A program made the translations under genes and the position numbers. Shown here in pieces: positions 1 to 8,195 of a stretch of DNA of 64,000 nucleotides (positions are counted from its first letter, which is position 1; the number at the start of each line of letters is the position of its first letter). Under the pieces are notes generated by a model. That model made no database searches. It was not told where the DNA came from and saw nothing but the letters and a program-made list of their open reading frames with translations. Source of the DNA: Pseudomonadales bacterium (lineage in GTDB: Bacteria > Pseudomonadota > Gammaproteobacteria > Pseudomonadales > Halieaceae); the NCBI GenBank assembly GCA_024234815.1, contig JACKNO010000004.1, positions 62,001 to 126,000 of the forward strand. Direction: 5' to 3'.

Positions 1-31
1 GGAAATTACTAAAAATATTCTGCCGACGGGC

Positions 32-60
32 TTTAAAACCCGGGGCAATTTCCGTATGAT
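32..60 (+). promoter_or_regulatory. Candidate sigma-70 promoter for the rpsP operon
   Basis: TTTAAA at 32-37 and TATGAT at 55-60 are separated by 17 bp, about 95 bp before the rpsP start. The -10 is close to consensus and the -35 is weaker. The upstream gene lies outside the window, so read-through cannot be excluded. Confidence 0.4.
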
Positions 61-153
61 ACGCCACCTTTCCGGCCCAGGTGCCGGGTTTTGTCGTGGG
101 CGATGTTGTTATTTCGCAGCAAATCCCAACTAAATTTCAGGAAATTACGCAAA

Positions 154-399
154 ATGGTAACAATTCGTCTTGCCCGTGGCGGTTCCAAGAAGCGCCCGTT
201 TTACCACCTTACAGTCTCCGACAGTCGCAATGCGCGCAATGGTCGGTTCATCGAGCGTGTGGGTTTCTTCAACCCGGTCGCCCGCGGCCAGGAAGAGCGC
301 TTGCGTGTCGACAACGAGCGTGTCGCTTACTGGCAGGGCCAGGGCGCCCAGCTGTCTGAGCGCGTTGCACGGCTGGTCAAGGACTCTGCTGCCGCCTGA
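154..399 (+). CDS. rpsP: 30S ribosomal protein S16
   Basis: Small-subunit ribosomal protein S16, 81 residues, the normal family length. It begins MVTIRLARGGSKKRPFYHL, the signature of the family, with conserved DSR and GFFNP segments following. An in-frame start lies 63 nt upstream, but the family N terminus fixes the start at 154. It is first in the usual rpsP-rimM-trmD-rplS operon for translation and 16S/tRNA maturation. Confidence 0.97.
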   Translation: MVTIRLARGGSKKRPFYHLTVSDSRNARNGRFIERVGFFNPVARGQEERLRVDNERVAYWQGQGAQLSERVARLVKDSAAA

Positions 400-422
400 G
401 TCGGGCGGTTGTCGGGGGATTG

Positions 423-980
423 ATGGCTGGGCCCGCGACAGAGGACATGGTGGTAGTCGGCAGGATTACCGGCTGCTATGGCATAAAGGGATGGGTGAAA
501 ATCCATTCCTATACCGATCCCGGGGAGAACTTCCTGCGATTTGGTGAGTGGATGTTGCGGCGTCGCGATGCCGTGGAGCCCATCAGCTTTGATGATGGGC
601 GGACCCAGGGCAAAGGCCTGGTCGCTCACATTGCCGGGGTTGATGATCGTACCGTGGCGGAGTCCTACAGTGGACTTGAGGTGCTGGTAAAGGCCGACAG
701 CCTGCCGAAACTGGAAGCTGGCGAGTACTACTGGAGCCAGTTGCAGGGTCTGCAGGTCTGGTGCAGGGACAGCACACGGGAAGGCAGCGATGAAGAAGTA
801 TTGTTGGGCAGGGTTGATTACCTGATAGAGACCGGGGCAAATGATGTCCTGGTGGTAAAACCCTCGACCGGCAGCGTAGACGACAGGGAGCGGCTGATTC
901 CCTACCTGCCCGGTGATGTGGTCTCCAGCGTGGACCTGGACCGCGGTGTAATAGAAGTGAACTGGTTCATCGAGGACTGA
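423..980 (+). CDS. rimM: 16S rRNA processing protein RimM
   Basis: Ribosome maturation factor that binds S19 and helps assemble the 30S head. At 185 residues it has the usual size. The N-terminal RimM domain starts at VVGRITGCYGIKGWVKI, and the C-terminal PRC-barrel holds RERLIPYLPGDVV and ends VNWFIED. A GGGGG Shine-Dalgarno at about 414-418 favours ATG 423 over the TTG just before it. It lies 23 bp after rpsP. Confidence 0.95.
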   Translation: MAGPATEDMVVVGRITGCYGIKGWVKIHSYTDPGENFLRFGEWMLRRRDAVEPISFDDGRTQGKGLVAHIAGVDDRTVAESYSGLEVLVKADSLPKLEAGEYYWSQLQGLQVWCRDSTREGSDEEVLLGRVDYLIETGANDVLVVKPSTGSVDDRERLIPYLPGDVVSSVDLDRGVIEVNWFIED

Positions 981-1021
981 GAGCCGGCGCGCGGGAGCAG
1001 GCAAGGGAGCAGCGGGACACA

Positions 1022-1774
1022 ATGCAGATTGCGCTGGTGAGCCTGTTTCCCGAAATGTTTGACGCGGTCAGTGACTACGGTGTCACCGGCAGGGCGGTCA
1101 GGCAGGGTCTGGTGGAATTGAGTCACTGCAATCCGCGTGACTTTACCGTCGACAAGCATCGCACGGTAGATGATAGACCCTACGGCGGCGGCCCGGGAAT
1201 GTTGATGATGATAGATCCTTTGCAGCAAGCCATAGGCGCTGCCAGGGACGCGGTGGGAGGGAGCGCGAAAGTGATCTACCTGTCACCGCAGGGCAGGCGG
1301 TTTGATCATAAAACAGCCGCGCAACTGGCTCTCGAGCCTGGGCTGGTGTTGATAGCCGGTCGCTACGAAGGCGTGGATGAACGCTTGTTACAAGCCGAAG
1401 TGGACGACGAACTGTCTATTGGCGATTACGTACTCAGTGGTGGCGAGTTGGCCGCCATGGTGATTATCGACGCGGTCACGCGTCAGCTGCCCGGGGCGCT
1501 TGGGCATGAACTGTCCGCGCAGGAGGACTCCTTCTCGGACGGCTTGCTGGATTGCCCCCACTACACCCGGCCGGAGGTGTACCAGGGCAGGCAGGTACCG
1601 GAGGTTTTACTCAGCGGGAATCATTTACAGATTCGCCGCTGGCGCCTGAAGCAGGCACTGGGCAGAACGCTGGAACGGCGCCCGGACCTGCTGGATGGCA
1701 GGGCGATGACGCCCGAGGAAGAGCAATTGTTGGCGGAGTATCTCCGCGAACGTGATGAATCAACAGATGGCTAG
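1022..1774 (+). CDS. trmD: tRNA (guanine-37-N1)-methyltransferase
   Basis: Methylates G37 of tRNAs from S-adenosylmethionine, which prevents +1 frameshifting. It is 250 residues, typical for TrmD. The trefoil-knot SAM site is visible as YLSPQGRRF, IAGRYEGVDERL and SIGDYVLSGGELA, and the catalytic-Asp segment as SFSDGLLDCPHYTRPEVY. It is third in the ribosomal operon, 41 nt after rimM. Confidence 0.97.
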   Translation: MQIALVSLFPEMFDAVSDYGVTGRAVRQGLVELSHCNPRDFTVDKHRTVDDRPYGGGPGMLMMIDPLQQAIGAARDAVGGSAKVIYLSPQGRRFDHKTAAQLALEPGLVLIAGRYEGVDERLLQAEVDDELSIGDYVLSGGELAAMVIIDAVTRQLPGALGHELSAQEDSFSDGLLDCPHYTRPEVYQGRQVPEVLLSGNHLQIRRWRLKQALGRTLERRPDLLDGRAMTPEEEQLLAEYLRERDESTDG

Positions 1775-1811
1775 CTGTGAAGCTACGAACGAAACCCAAC
1801 AGGAGCGCACC

Positions 1812-2162
1812 ATGAGCACCAACAAGATTATTTCTCAGATTGAAGCTGAGCAGATGCAAAAAGAACTGTCCGATTTCAGCCCAGGTGACACCGTTGTCGT
1901 TCAGGTTAGGGTAAAGGAAGGTGATCGCGAGCGTTTGCAGGCCTTTGAAGGCGTATGCATTCGCAAGCGCAACCGTGCCCTGAACTCCGCCTTTACGGTG
2001 CGCAAGATTTCTCACGGTGTGGGTGTGGAGCGCACGTTCCAGACTTTCAGCCCCCTGGTTGAGAGCGTTGCGGTCAGGCGTCGTGGCGATGTGCGCCAGG
2101 CCAAGCTGTACTATTTGCGTGAACTGAGCGGCCGTGCGGCCCGCATCAAGGAAAAGTTGTAG
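1812..2162 (+). CDS. rplS: 50S ribosomal protein L19
   Basis: Large-subunit protein L19 at the subunit interface, 116 residues, normal length. FSPGDTVVVQVRVKEG and RVQAFEGV-like segments (here RLQAFEGVCIRKRN) are conserved. An in-frame ATG lies at 1755, overlapping trmD, but the AGGAG at 1801-1805 and the family N terminus MSTNKIISQIE set the start at 1812. Last gene of the operon, followed by a clear terminator. Confidence 0.96.
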   Translation: MSTNKIISQIEAEQMQKELSDFSPGDTVVVQVRVKEGDRERLQAFEGVCIRKRNRALNSAFTVRKISHGVGVERTFQTFSPLVESVAVRRRGDVRQAKLYYLRELSGRAARIKEKL

Positions 2163-2188
2163 AGATCAATTTGCTTCGGCAATCATGG

Positions 2189-2214
2189 AAAGCGGCCTAT
2201 ATGGCCGCTTTTTT
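2189..2214 (+). terminator. Rho-independent terminator after rplS
   Basis: A 7-bp perfect GC-rich stem, AGCGGCC (2191-2197) with GGCCGCT (2203-2209), has loop TATAT and runs into six T residues. Two A residues before the stem can extend the pairing. It lies 30 bp past the rplS stop. Confidence 0.9.
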
Positions 2215-2267
2215 GTGGTTGCATGGTCGGCAACCGAAACAACCCCGATTCATGATAGTGTACCGAC

Positions 2268-3173
2268 ATGCCATCCGACCTTCCCATACATCCCGAGATA
2301 GAGCGCTACATCGATGCCTTGTGGATGGAAAAAGGGCTGAGCGCTAACAGCCTGACTTCCTACCGGCGCGACCTCAGGCAATTCCAGGACTGGCTCGCGA
2401 AACACAAAAACAGCACTATCATGCGCGCCGACCGCTCTGAATTGCAGGCCTACCTCGGCGTTCGCCTCAAGCAGGGTCAATCGCCGCGCTCGACGGCGCG
2501 GTTCATGTCCTGTGCCCGTGGTTTTTACCATTACCTGCTGCGTGAGGGCCGAATCACGACGGACCCCACACTCGACGTGGACAGTCCCAAACTGGGCCGG
2601 CCGCTGCCCAAATCACTGTCTGAAGCGGAAGTGGACCGGCTGCTGCAGGCCCCGGACCTGGACCAGGCCCTGGAATTCCGCGATCGCACCATGCTTGAAC
2701 TGCTGTACGCCTGCGGTCTGCGTGTGACGGAACTGACCAGCCTGCAGATGACCCAGGTGAGCCTCAACCAGGGCGTTGTGCGGGTGTTTGGCAAGGGCAG
2801 CAAGGAGCGCCTGGTGCCAATGGGCGAGGAGGCGCTGCTGTGGTTGCAGCGCTACTTCGCGGGGCCGCGAGCGGAGTTGCTCAAGGGTATCCCCTGCGAC
2901 GTGGTCTTTCCAAGCCGCCGCGGGCGCCAAATGACTCGCCAGACCTTCTGGTATCGTATTAAAATATATGCCCTGCGCGCGGATATCCGGAAGACACTAT
3001 CGCCCCATACCCTGAGGCACGCCTTCGCAACCCATCTGCTCAATCATGGCGCGGATTTGCGGGTAGTCCAGTTATTACTCGGCCACAGCGACCTGAGCAC
3101 CACCCAGATTTACACTCATGTGGCAAAGCAGCGGCTGCAGGAATTGCACGCGGAACATCATCCCAGGGGATGA
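2268..3173 (+). CDS. xerD: Site-specific tyrosine recombinase XerD
   Basis: Tyrosine recombinase that resolves chromosome dimers at dif together with XerC. It is 301 residues with an N-terminal SAM-like core-binding domain and a C-terminal catalytic domain. Catalytic residues visible are R152 (CGLRVTEL), H247 and R250 (PHTLRHAFATH), H273 (LLGHSDLS) and nucleophile Y282 (TQIYTHVA), each three or four positions from the E. coli XerD residues. The neighbouring dsbC gives the standard xerD-dsbC synteny, so it is the housekeeping enzyme and not an island integrase. Confidence 0.95.
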   Translation: MPSDLPIHPEIERYIDALWMEKGLSANSLTSYRRDLRQFQDWLAKHKNSTIMRADRSELQAYLGVRLKQGQSPRSTARFMSCARGFYHYLLREGRITTDPTLDVDSPKLGRPLPKSLSEAEVDRLLQAPDLDQALEFRDRTMLELLYACGLRVTELTSLQMTQVSLNQGVVRVFGKGSKERLVPMGEEALLWLQRYFAGPRAELLKGIPCDVVFPSRRGRQMTRQTFWYRIKIYALRADIRKTLSPHTLRHAFATHLLNHGADLRVVQLLLGHSDLSTTQIYTHVAKQRLQELHAEHHPRG

Positions 3174-3279
3174 GGAACTTACCGGCCGTCAGTGGCTCCA
3201 ATACACGGTGACACAGTCCGGAAATTACCGGGACCCGGTTAACAGGGTGGCAGACACCCGCCATTACAGAGGATACAGA

Positions 3280-4029
3280 ATGATTAAGCCGATTTTTCGC
3301 GCAGCCACGGCTCTTGCCCTGCTGGCAGTCACCTCCTGGGCAGCCGCGGGCGCGCCTGCGGACAAGGCGACAACCGACAAATTGCGGGCTGCGCTTACCA
3401 ATCCCGCCATGGGAATGGAGATAGCCACGGTCGAGACAAGCGTCATTCCCGGACTCTATGAGGTGCAGTTCACCAACGGCCCGGTGGTGTATTCCACAGC
3501 CAACGGGGAGCACTTCATCGTGGGCGACGTCTTTGCGGTGAATGCGCAAGGCTACACCAACCTGACGGAGCAACGCCGGGACACGGAGCGACTGGAGAAA
3601 CTGGCCAAGGTCGATGAGAAGGATATGATCATTTTCTCCCCCGAGGGCGAGACCCGCGGTCATATCACCGTATTTACGGATGTCAGCTGTTTTTATTGCC
3701 AGAAGCTGCACAAGGAGGTCCCGGAACTCAACAAGCGGGGTGTCGAGGTGCGTTATCTGGCCTATCCCCGGTCCGGCACCAACTCCCCTGCATACCGCCA
3801 GCTGGCTACCGCGTGGTGCGCCGCCGACAAGCAGGATGCCCTCACGCGCCTGAAAAACCAGCAGCCCGTACCCGAGAATGTCTGTGCCGACAACCCGGTG
3901 ACCGCCCAGTATCAATTGGGCCAGCAGATGGGTGTGCGTGGTACCCCGGCGCTTATTACGGAAAAGGGTACCATGATCCCCGGATACCAATCCGCGGATG
4001 ACCTGATCGTCAGCATGGGTCTGGAATAA
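3280..4029 (+). CDS. dsbC: Periplasmic disulfide isomerase DsbC
   Basis: Thiol:disulfide interchange protein that reshuffles wrong disulfides in the periplasm. The 249-residue product has a signal peptide (MIKPIFRAATALALLAVTSW, cleavage near AAA-GAPA), a dimerisation domain to about residue 80 and a thioredoxin-like domain. The active site is C137-F-Y-C140, whereas E. coli DsbC has CGYC. The structural Cys pair is also present (WCAADK, ENVCAD). AGAGGA at 3267-3272 fixes the start. It sits between xerD and alaC. Confidence 0.93.
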   Translation: MIKPIFRAATALALLAVTSWAAAGAPADKATTDKLRAALTNPAMGMEIATVETSVIPGLYEVQFTNGPVVYSTANGEHFIVGDVFAVNAQGYTNLTEQRRDTERLEKLAKVDEKDMIIFSPEGETRGHITVFTDVSCFYCQKLHKEVPELNKRGVEVRYLAYPRSGTNSPAYRQLATAWCAADKQDALTRLKNQQPVPENVCADNPVTAQYQLGQQMGVRGTPALITEKGTMIPGYQSADDLIVSMGLE

Positions 4030-4194
4030 GCCCAGCCCTGACAGACCCCGCGTACAGCGGGGAAATAATCCGCTCAAGCCCCGTGTCGCGTTGACAGCAT
4101 GGGGCTGACTCAGTACTGTTCCACACCTTTTTCAGGATCATCGCGGCCCGGGACTCGTTAACAGGCTCCAGGGCAGTAACCAGGGTTATCAGTC

Positions 4195-5385
4195 GTGGAC
4201 GAGAAGTTTCGGCGCATCGAGCGCCTGCCTCCCTATGTTTTCAATATCATAGGCGAGTTGAAGCAGCAGGCCCGGGCGGCGGGCGCGGATATCATCGACT
4301 TCGGCATGGGCAATCCGGACCAGCCGACACCGGGCCATATCGTCGACAAAATGGTTGAAACCGCCCGGCGCGGCGATACCCATCGCTACTCCCAATCCAA
4401 GGGCATACCGCGCCTGCGCAAGGCTATTTGCGACTGGTACCGGCGCCGCTACGATGTCGAACTGGATCCCGCGACCGAGGCGATTGTCACACTCGGCTCC
4501 AAGGAGGGGCTGGCGCATCTGGCGCTGGCTACCACGGGTCCTGGCGACGCCATTCTGGTGCCTAATCCATCGTACCCGATTCATCCTTACGGTTTTGTTA
4601 TCTCCGGCGCTGATATTCGTCATGTTCCCATGGGAGAAGACGAGAACGCGTTTTTTGTGGAACTGGAAAAAGCTATCCACACCAGTTGGCCCAAGCCGAA
4701 AATGCTGGTGTTGAATTTTCCGTCGAATCCCACGGCCCACTGCGTTGAGCTTGAGTTCTACGAGCGCGTGATCGCCGTTGCCCGGGAGCATTCCATCTGG
4801 GTCGTCCAGGATCTCGCCTATGCAGACCTGGTATACGACGGCTACGTTGCGCCATCCATTTTGCAAGTGGCAGGTGCAAAGGACATCGCCGTGGAGTTCT
4901 TCAGTATGTCGAAAAGCTACAATATGCCCGGTTGGCGCGTGGGCTTTTGCTGCGGCAACCGGGCGCTGGTAGGCGCGCTGGCTCGCATTAAGTCCTACCT
5001 GGACTACGGTATGTTCACTCCCATCCAGGTGGCGGCCATCGCCGCGCTGGAGGGCGACCAGGGCTGTGTTGACGAGATTCGATCCATGTACCAGTCGCGT
5101 CGGGATGTGCTCTGCAGCGGGCTGAATGCGGCGGGCTGGCCGGTCAAGCCGCCTCGCGCCACGATGTTCGTGTGGGCGAAAATTCCGGAGTTCTATCGCG
5201 CCATGGGCTCGCTGGAATTCAGCAAGAAATTGCTCACCGAAGCCAATGTGGCAGTCTCTCCCGGGGTTGGTTTTGGCGAGTTCGGTGAAGACTATGTTCG
5301 CTTCGGCCTTATCGAAAACGAGCATCGGACGCGCCAGGCCATTCGCAGTATCAAGCGTATGATCAAGAATGATGGCTTCGCCTGA
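4195..5385 (+). CDS. alaC: Glutamate-pyruvate (alanine) aminotransferase, class I/II
   Basis: PLP-dependent fold-type I aminotransferase of 396 residues, closest in pattern to AlaC. The N terminus RRIERLPPYVFNIIGELK and DFGMGNPDQPTP match that family. The PLP lysine is K240 in SMSKSYNMPGWRVGF, and NFPSNPTA and the final RFGLIENEHRTRQAIRSIK are conserved. The start is GTG at 4195 with only a weak Shine-Dalgarno. It precedes hom and probably supplies alanine from pyruvate; a broader substrate range is possible. Confidence 0.85.
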   Translation: MDEKFRRIERLPPYVFNIIGELKQQARAAGADIIDFGMGNPDQPTPGHIVDKMVETARRGDTHRYSQSKGIPRLRKAICDWYRRRYDVELDPATEAIVTLGSKEGLAHLALATTGPGDAILVPNPSYPIHPYGFVISGADIRHVPMGEDENAFFVELEKAIHTSWPKPKMLVLNFPSNPTAHCVELEFYERVIAVAREHSIWVVQDLAYADLVYDGYVAPSILQVAGAKDIAVEFFSMSKSYNMPGWRVGFCCGNRALVGALARIKSYLDYGMFTPIQVAAIAALEGDQGCVDEIRSMYQSRRDVLCSGLNAAGWPVKPPRATMFVWAKIPEFYRAMGSLEFSKKLLTEANVAVSPGVGFGEFGEDYVRFGLIENEHRTRQAIRSIKRMIKNDGFA

Positions 5386-5424
5386 GCGAAGCCGGCAACG
5401 AATGCAGAGAAGCAGATAATCATT

Positions 5425-6738
5425 ATGAGAACGAAACCAGTAACAATCGGCCTCTGTGGTGTCGGGACCGTGGGCAGCGGTACCCTCAGGGTATTGCGTG
5501 AGAATGCCGCGGTAATTGCCGCCCGCGCGCAGGCGCCATTGCAGGTTATTCATGTCGGCGCCCGGCGCGATAATCCGGCCGGCGCGCCCGCTGAGGCCAG
5601 GGTAAGTCGCGATGTGCTGGATGTCGCCCGCGACCCGGATGTCGCAATACTGGTGGAACTCATCGGTGGCACCACGGTGGCCAAAGAACTGGTGGAGACC
5701 GCCATCCGCAATGGCAAGCATGTGGTTACCGCCAACAAGGCACTGATCGCCGAATTCGGCAATGAGATTTTTGCGCTGGCCGAGGAGCACGGGGTCGAGG
5801 TTCGCTTCGAGGCCGCGGTGGCCGGCGGCATACCCATTATCAAGGCCTTGCGGGAAGGCCTTGCGGGGAACCGGATCGAATGGCTGGCGGGCATTATCAA
5901 CGGCACCGGCAATTTTATTCTCACCGAGATGCGGGACAAGGGGCGGGAATTTGCCGATGTGCTGGCCGAAGCCCAGGCCCTGGGATATGCCGAGGCCGAT
6001 CCCACGTTTGATGTGGAAGGCATCGACGCCGCGCACAAGCTGGTGATTCTCGCTGCCATAGCCTTCGGCATTCCCCTGCGGTTCGAGTCGGTATACACCG
6101 AGGGAATTACGCAGCTGACGACCCAGGACGTGGTCTATGCCAGGGAAATGGGCTACATGATCAAGCACCTGGGGATCGCCAAGCAGAACGGCGAGGGCGT
6201 GGAGTTGCGCGTTCATCCCACCCTGATACCCGATGACCTGCTGTTGGCCGATGTGGATGGGGTGAAGAATGCCATTCTGGTGGAGGGCAACGCGGTCGGC
6301 CCCACCCTGTATTACGGCGCCGGCGCCGGCGCCGACCCCACGGCCTCGGCGGTGGTGGCGGACCTCGTTGATCTGGCCAGGGACCTCGATGTCGGGCAGA
6401 CCTGCCGGATACCGCCGCTGGGTTTTGCGCGCGGCGACCTGCGCGACCTGCCCATTGTGCCTATGGAGCGGGTGGTGACGCCGTGGTACCTGCGCATGGA
6501 GGTCGAGGACAAGCCGGGTGTATTATCCAGGGTTGCGAGCATTTTCAGTGAGCAGGGCATCAGTATCGAGGCGCTGATCCAGAAAGCCCCCGCGGAAGGG
6601 CAGACCCGGGTCCAGCTGATCGTCATCACCAACAAGGCGATGCAGGGCAGTGTGGATACGGCCGTCGACGCCATCGAGGCACTTGATACTATTGCCGGCA
6701 AGGTCACCCGTATCCGGGTGGAAGAACTGGACGGATAA
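5425..6738 (+). CDS. hom: Homoserine dehydrogenase
   Basis: Reduces aspartate semialdehyde to homoserine with NAD(P)H, the branch point to threonine and methionine. It is 437 residues. A Rossmann motif GLCGVGTVGSGTL is at the N terminus, the catalytic domain follows (VAGGIPIIKALREGLAGN, INGTGNFILTEM), and a C-terminal ACT domain (LRMEVEDKPGVLSRVASIF) is the usual site of threonine feedback. Its end is 18 nt before thrC, so the pair is probably one transcript. Confidence 0.96.
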   Translation: MRTKPVTIGLCGVGTVGSGTLRVLRENAAVIAARAQAPLQVIHVGARRDNPAGAPAEARVSRDVLDVARDPDVAILVELIGGTTVAKELVETAIRNGKHVVTANKALIAEFGNEIFALAEEHGVEVRFEAAVAGGIPIIKALREGLAGNRIEWLAGIINGTGNFILTEMRDKGREFADVLAEAQALGYAEADPTFDVEGIDAAHKLVILAAIAFGIPLRFESVYTEGITQLTTQDVVYAREMGYMIKHLGIAKQNGEGVELRVHPTLIPDDLLLADVDGVKNAILVEGNAVGPTLYYGAGAGADPTASAVVADLVDLARDLDVGQTCRIPPLGFARGDLRDLPIVPMERVVTPWYLRMEVEDKPGVLSRVASIFSEQGISIEALIQKAPAEGQTRVQLIVITNKAMQGSVDTAVDAIEALDTIAGKVTRIRVEELDG

Positions 6739-6756
6739 CAGGCGGAGACCAGTACA

Positions 6757-8157
6757 GTGAAATACATCAGCACCCGCGGACAGGCGCCCGCGCTGAACTT
6801 CGAACAGGTCCTGCTTACCGGCCTGGCCTCTGACGGCGGCCTTTATGTGCCGGAAACCCTGCCGACCTTCAGTCGCGACGAAATCGCCGCCATGGCGGCA
6901 CTCGATTACCCCGCGCTGGCGCTGAAGATTATCAGCCCCTTCGTGGATGACTGCATTCCCGCGGGCGATCTCAAGGCCATCATCGACGAGACCTACGCCG
7001 AGTTTCGACACAACGCGGTGGCGCCGATGGTGCAGCTGGCCGCCAACCAGTGGGTGCTGGAACTGTTCCACGGTCCCACCCTGGCATTCAAGGATTTCGC
7101 CCTGCAACTGCTGGGCCGCCTGCTCGATTACATACTGGAGCGCAAGCACCAGAAAGTCGTGATTATGGGCGCAACCTCTGGAGATACCGGTTCCGCCGCG
7201 ATCGAGGGCTGCAAGCGCTGCAAGAACATCGACATCTACATCCTGCACCCCCATAACCGGGTTTCTGATGTGCAGCGCAGGCAGATGACCACCGTGGTGG
7301 GGGATACCATCCACAATTTGGCGGTGGAGGGTAATTTTGATGATTGCCAGGCCATGGTCAAGGCAAGCTTCGCAGATCGCAGTTTCCTGCCGGCTGATCG
7401 CAGTCTTGTGGCGGTGAACTCCATTAACTGGGCGCGCATCATGGCCCAGATCGTGTATTACTTCTACGCGGCACTGGCCCTTGGCTCTCCGTCACGGCCG
7501 GTGGCGTTTTCGGTGCCCACTGGCAACTTCGGTGATATTTTCGCGGGCTATCTCGCTCGCCAGATGGGCCTGCCCGTGGAGCGCCTGATAATCGCCACCA
7601 ACCGTAACGACGTGCTGCACCGTGTGATGACCACCAGTACCTACGGGCGCCAGCCCCTGGCGCACACCCTGTCACCCAGTATGGATATCACGGTATCCAG
7701 CAACTTCGAGCGACTGTTGTTTGATCTTTATGATCGCGATGGCGCGGCGCTGGCCGCGCTCATGCGTCGCTTCGACACGGCGGATATCACTTTCAGCGAT
7801 GCGGCAATGGCCCGCGCGCGGGAACTGTTCAGCAGCCACCGCGTCAGTGACGAGCAGACCTGCGAACAGATCGCCAGCACCTGGCGCGAGTGTGAATACC
7901 TGCTCGATCCGCACAGCGCGATCGGCGTAGCGGCAGCGCTGGCGGTAACGGATTTGCCCGCCGGCACCCCCGTTATAACCCTGGCCACCGCGCATCCCGC
8001 GAAGTTCCCCCAGGCGGTCAAGGCGTCCGGGCTGGACCAGGCAGTAAACCTGCCCTTGCACCTGCAGGATCTGTTTGAGCGGGCCGAGCGTTTCGAGGTC
8101 CTGCCCAATGCCTTGTCCGCGGTGCAGGATTACATGGCCAAAAGCATCAGCGCCTGA
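6757..8157 (+). CDS. thrC: Threonine synthase
   Basis: PLP enzyme that converts O-phosphohomoserine to threonine, the last step of the pathway started by hom. It is 466 residues of the longer E. coli/Pseudomonas type. It opens MKYISTRGQAP, carries the PLP lysine K112 in LAFKDFALQLLG, and has the phosphate-binding GATSGDTGSAA. The start is GTG at 6757 with GGCGGAG about ten bases upstream. Confidence 0.96.
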   Translation: MKYISTRGQAPALNFEQVLLTGLASDGGLYVPETLPTFSRDEIAAMAALDYPALALKIISPFVDDCIPAGDLKAIIDETYAEFRHNAVAPMVQLAANQWVLELFHGPTLAFKDFALQLLGRLLDYILERKHQKVVIMGATSGDTGSAAIEGCKRCKNIDIYILHPHNRVSDVQRRQMTTVVGDTIHNLAVEGNFDDCQAMVKASFADRSFLPADRSLVAVNSINWARIMAQIVYYFYAALALGSPSRPVAFSVPTGNFGDIFAGYLARQMGLPVERLIIATNRNDVLHRVMTTSTYGRQPLAHTLSPSMDITVSSNFERLLFDLYDRDGAALAALMRRFDTADITFSDAAMARARELFSSHRVSDEQTCEQIASTWRECEYLLDPHSAIGVAAALAVTDLPAGTPVITLATAHPAKFPQAVKASGLDQAVNLPLHLQDLFERAERFEVLPNALSAVQDYMAKSISA

Positions 8158-8195
8158 GGCGGGCGGCACGCGATGCATCTCCCGCTTCCGACCGC

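Noticed and set aside
2268..3173. Tyrosine recombinase as the island integrase
   Set aside because: Its residues and synteny with dsbC mark it as chromosomal XerD, far from the island.
4046..4062. Hairpin CCCCGC/GCGGGG after dsbC as a terminator
   Set aside because: Only six base pairs and no T tract follows; not convincing.
3040..4077. Minus-strand open frame opposite xerD end and dsbC
   Set aside because: Shadow of the real genes; no family features.
4189..6216. Long open frame on the minus strand (675 codons) opposite alaC and hom
   Set aside because: It is fully antisense to two clear core genes and shows no family motif; such frames are common in GC-rich coding DNA.
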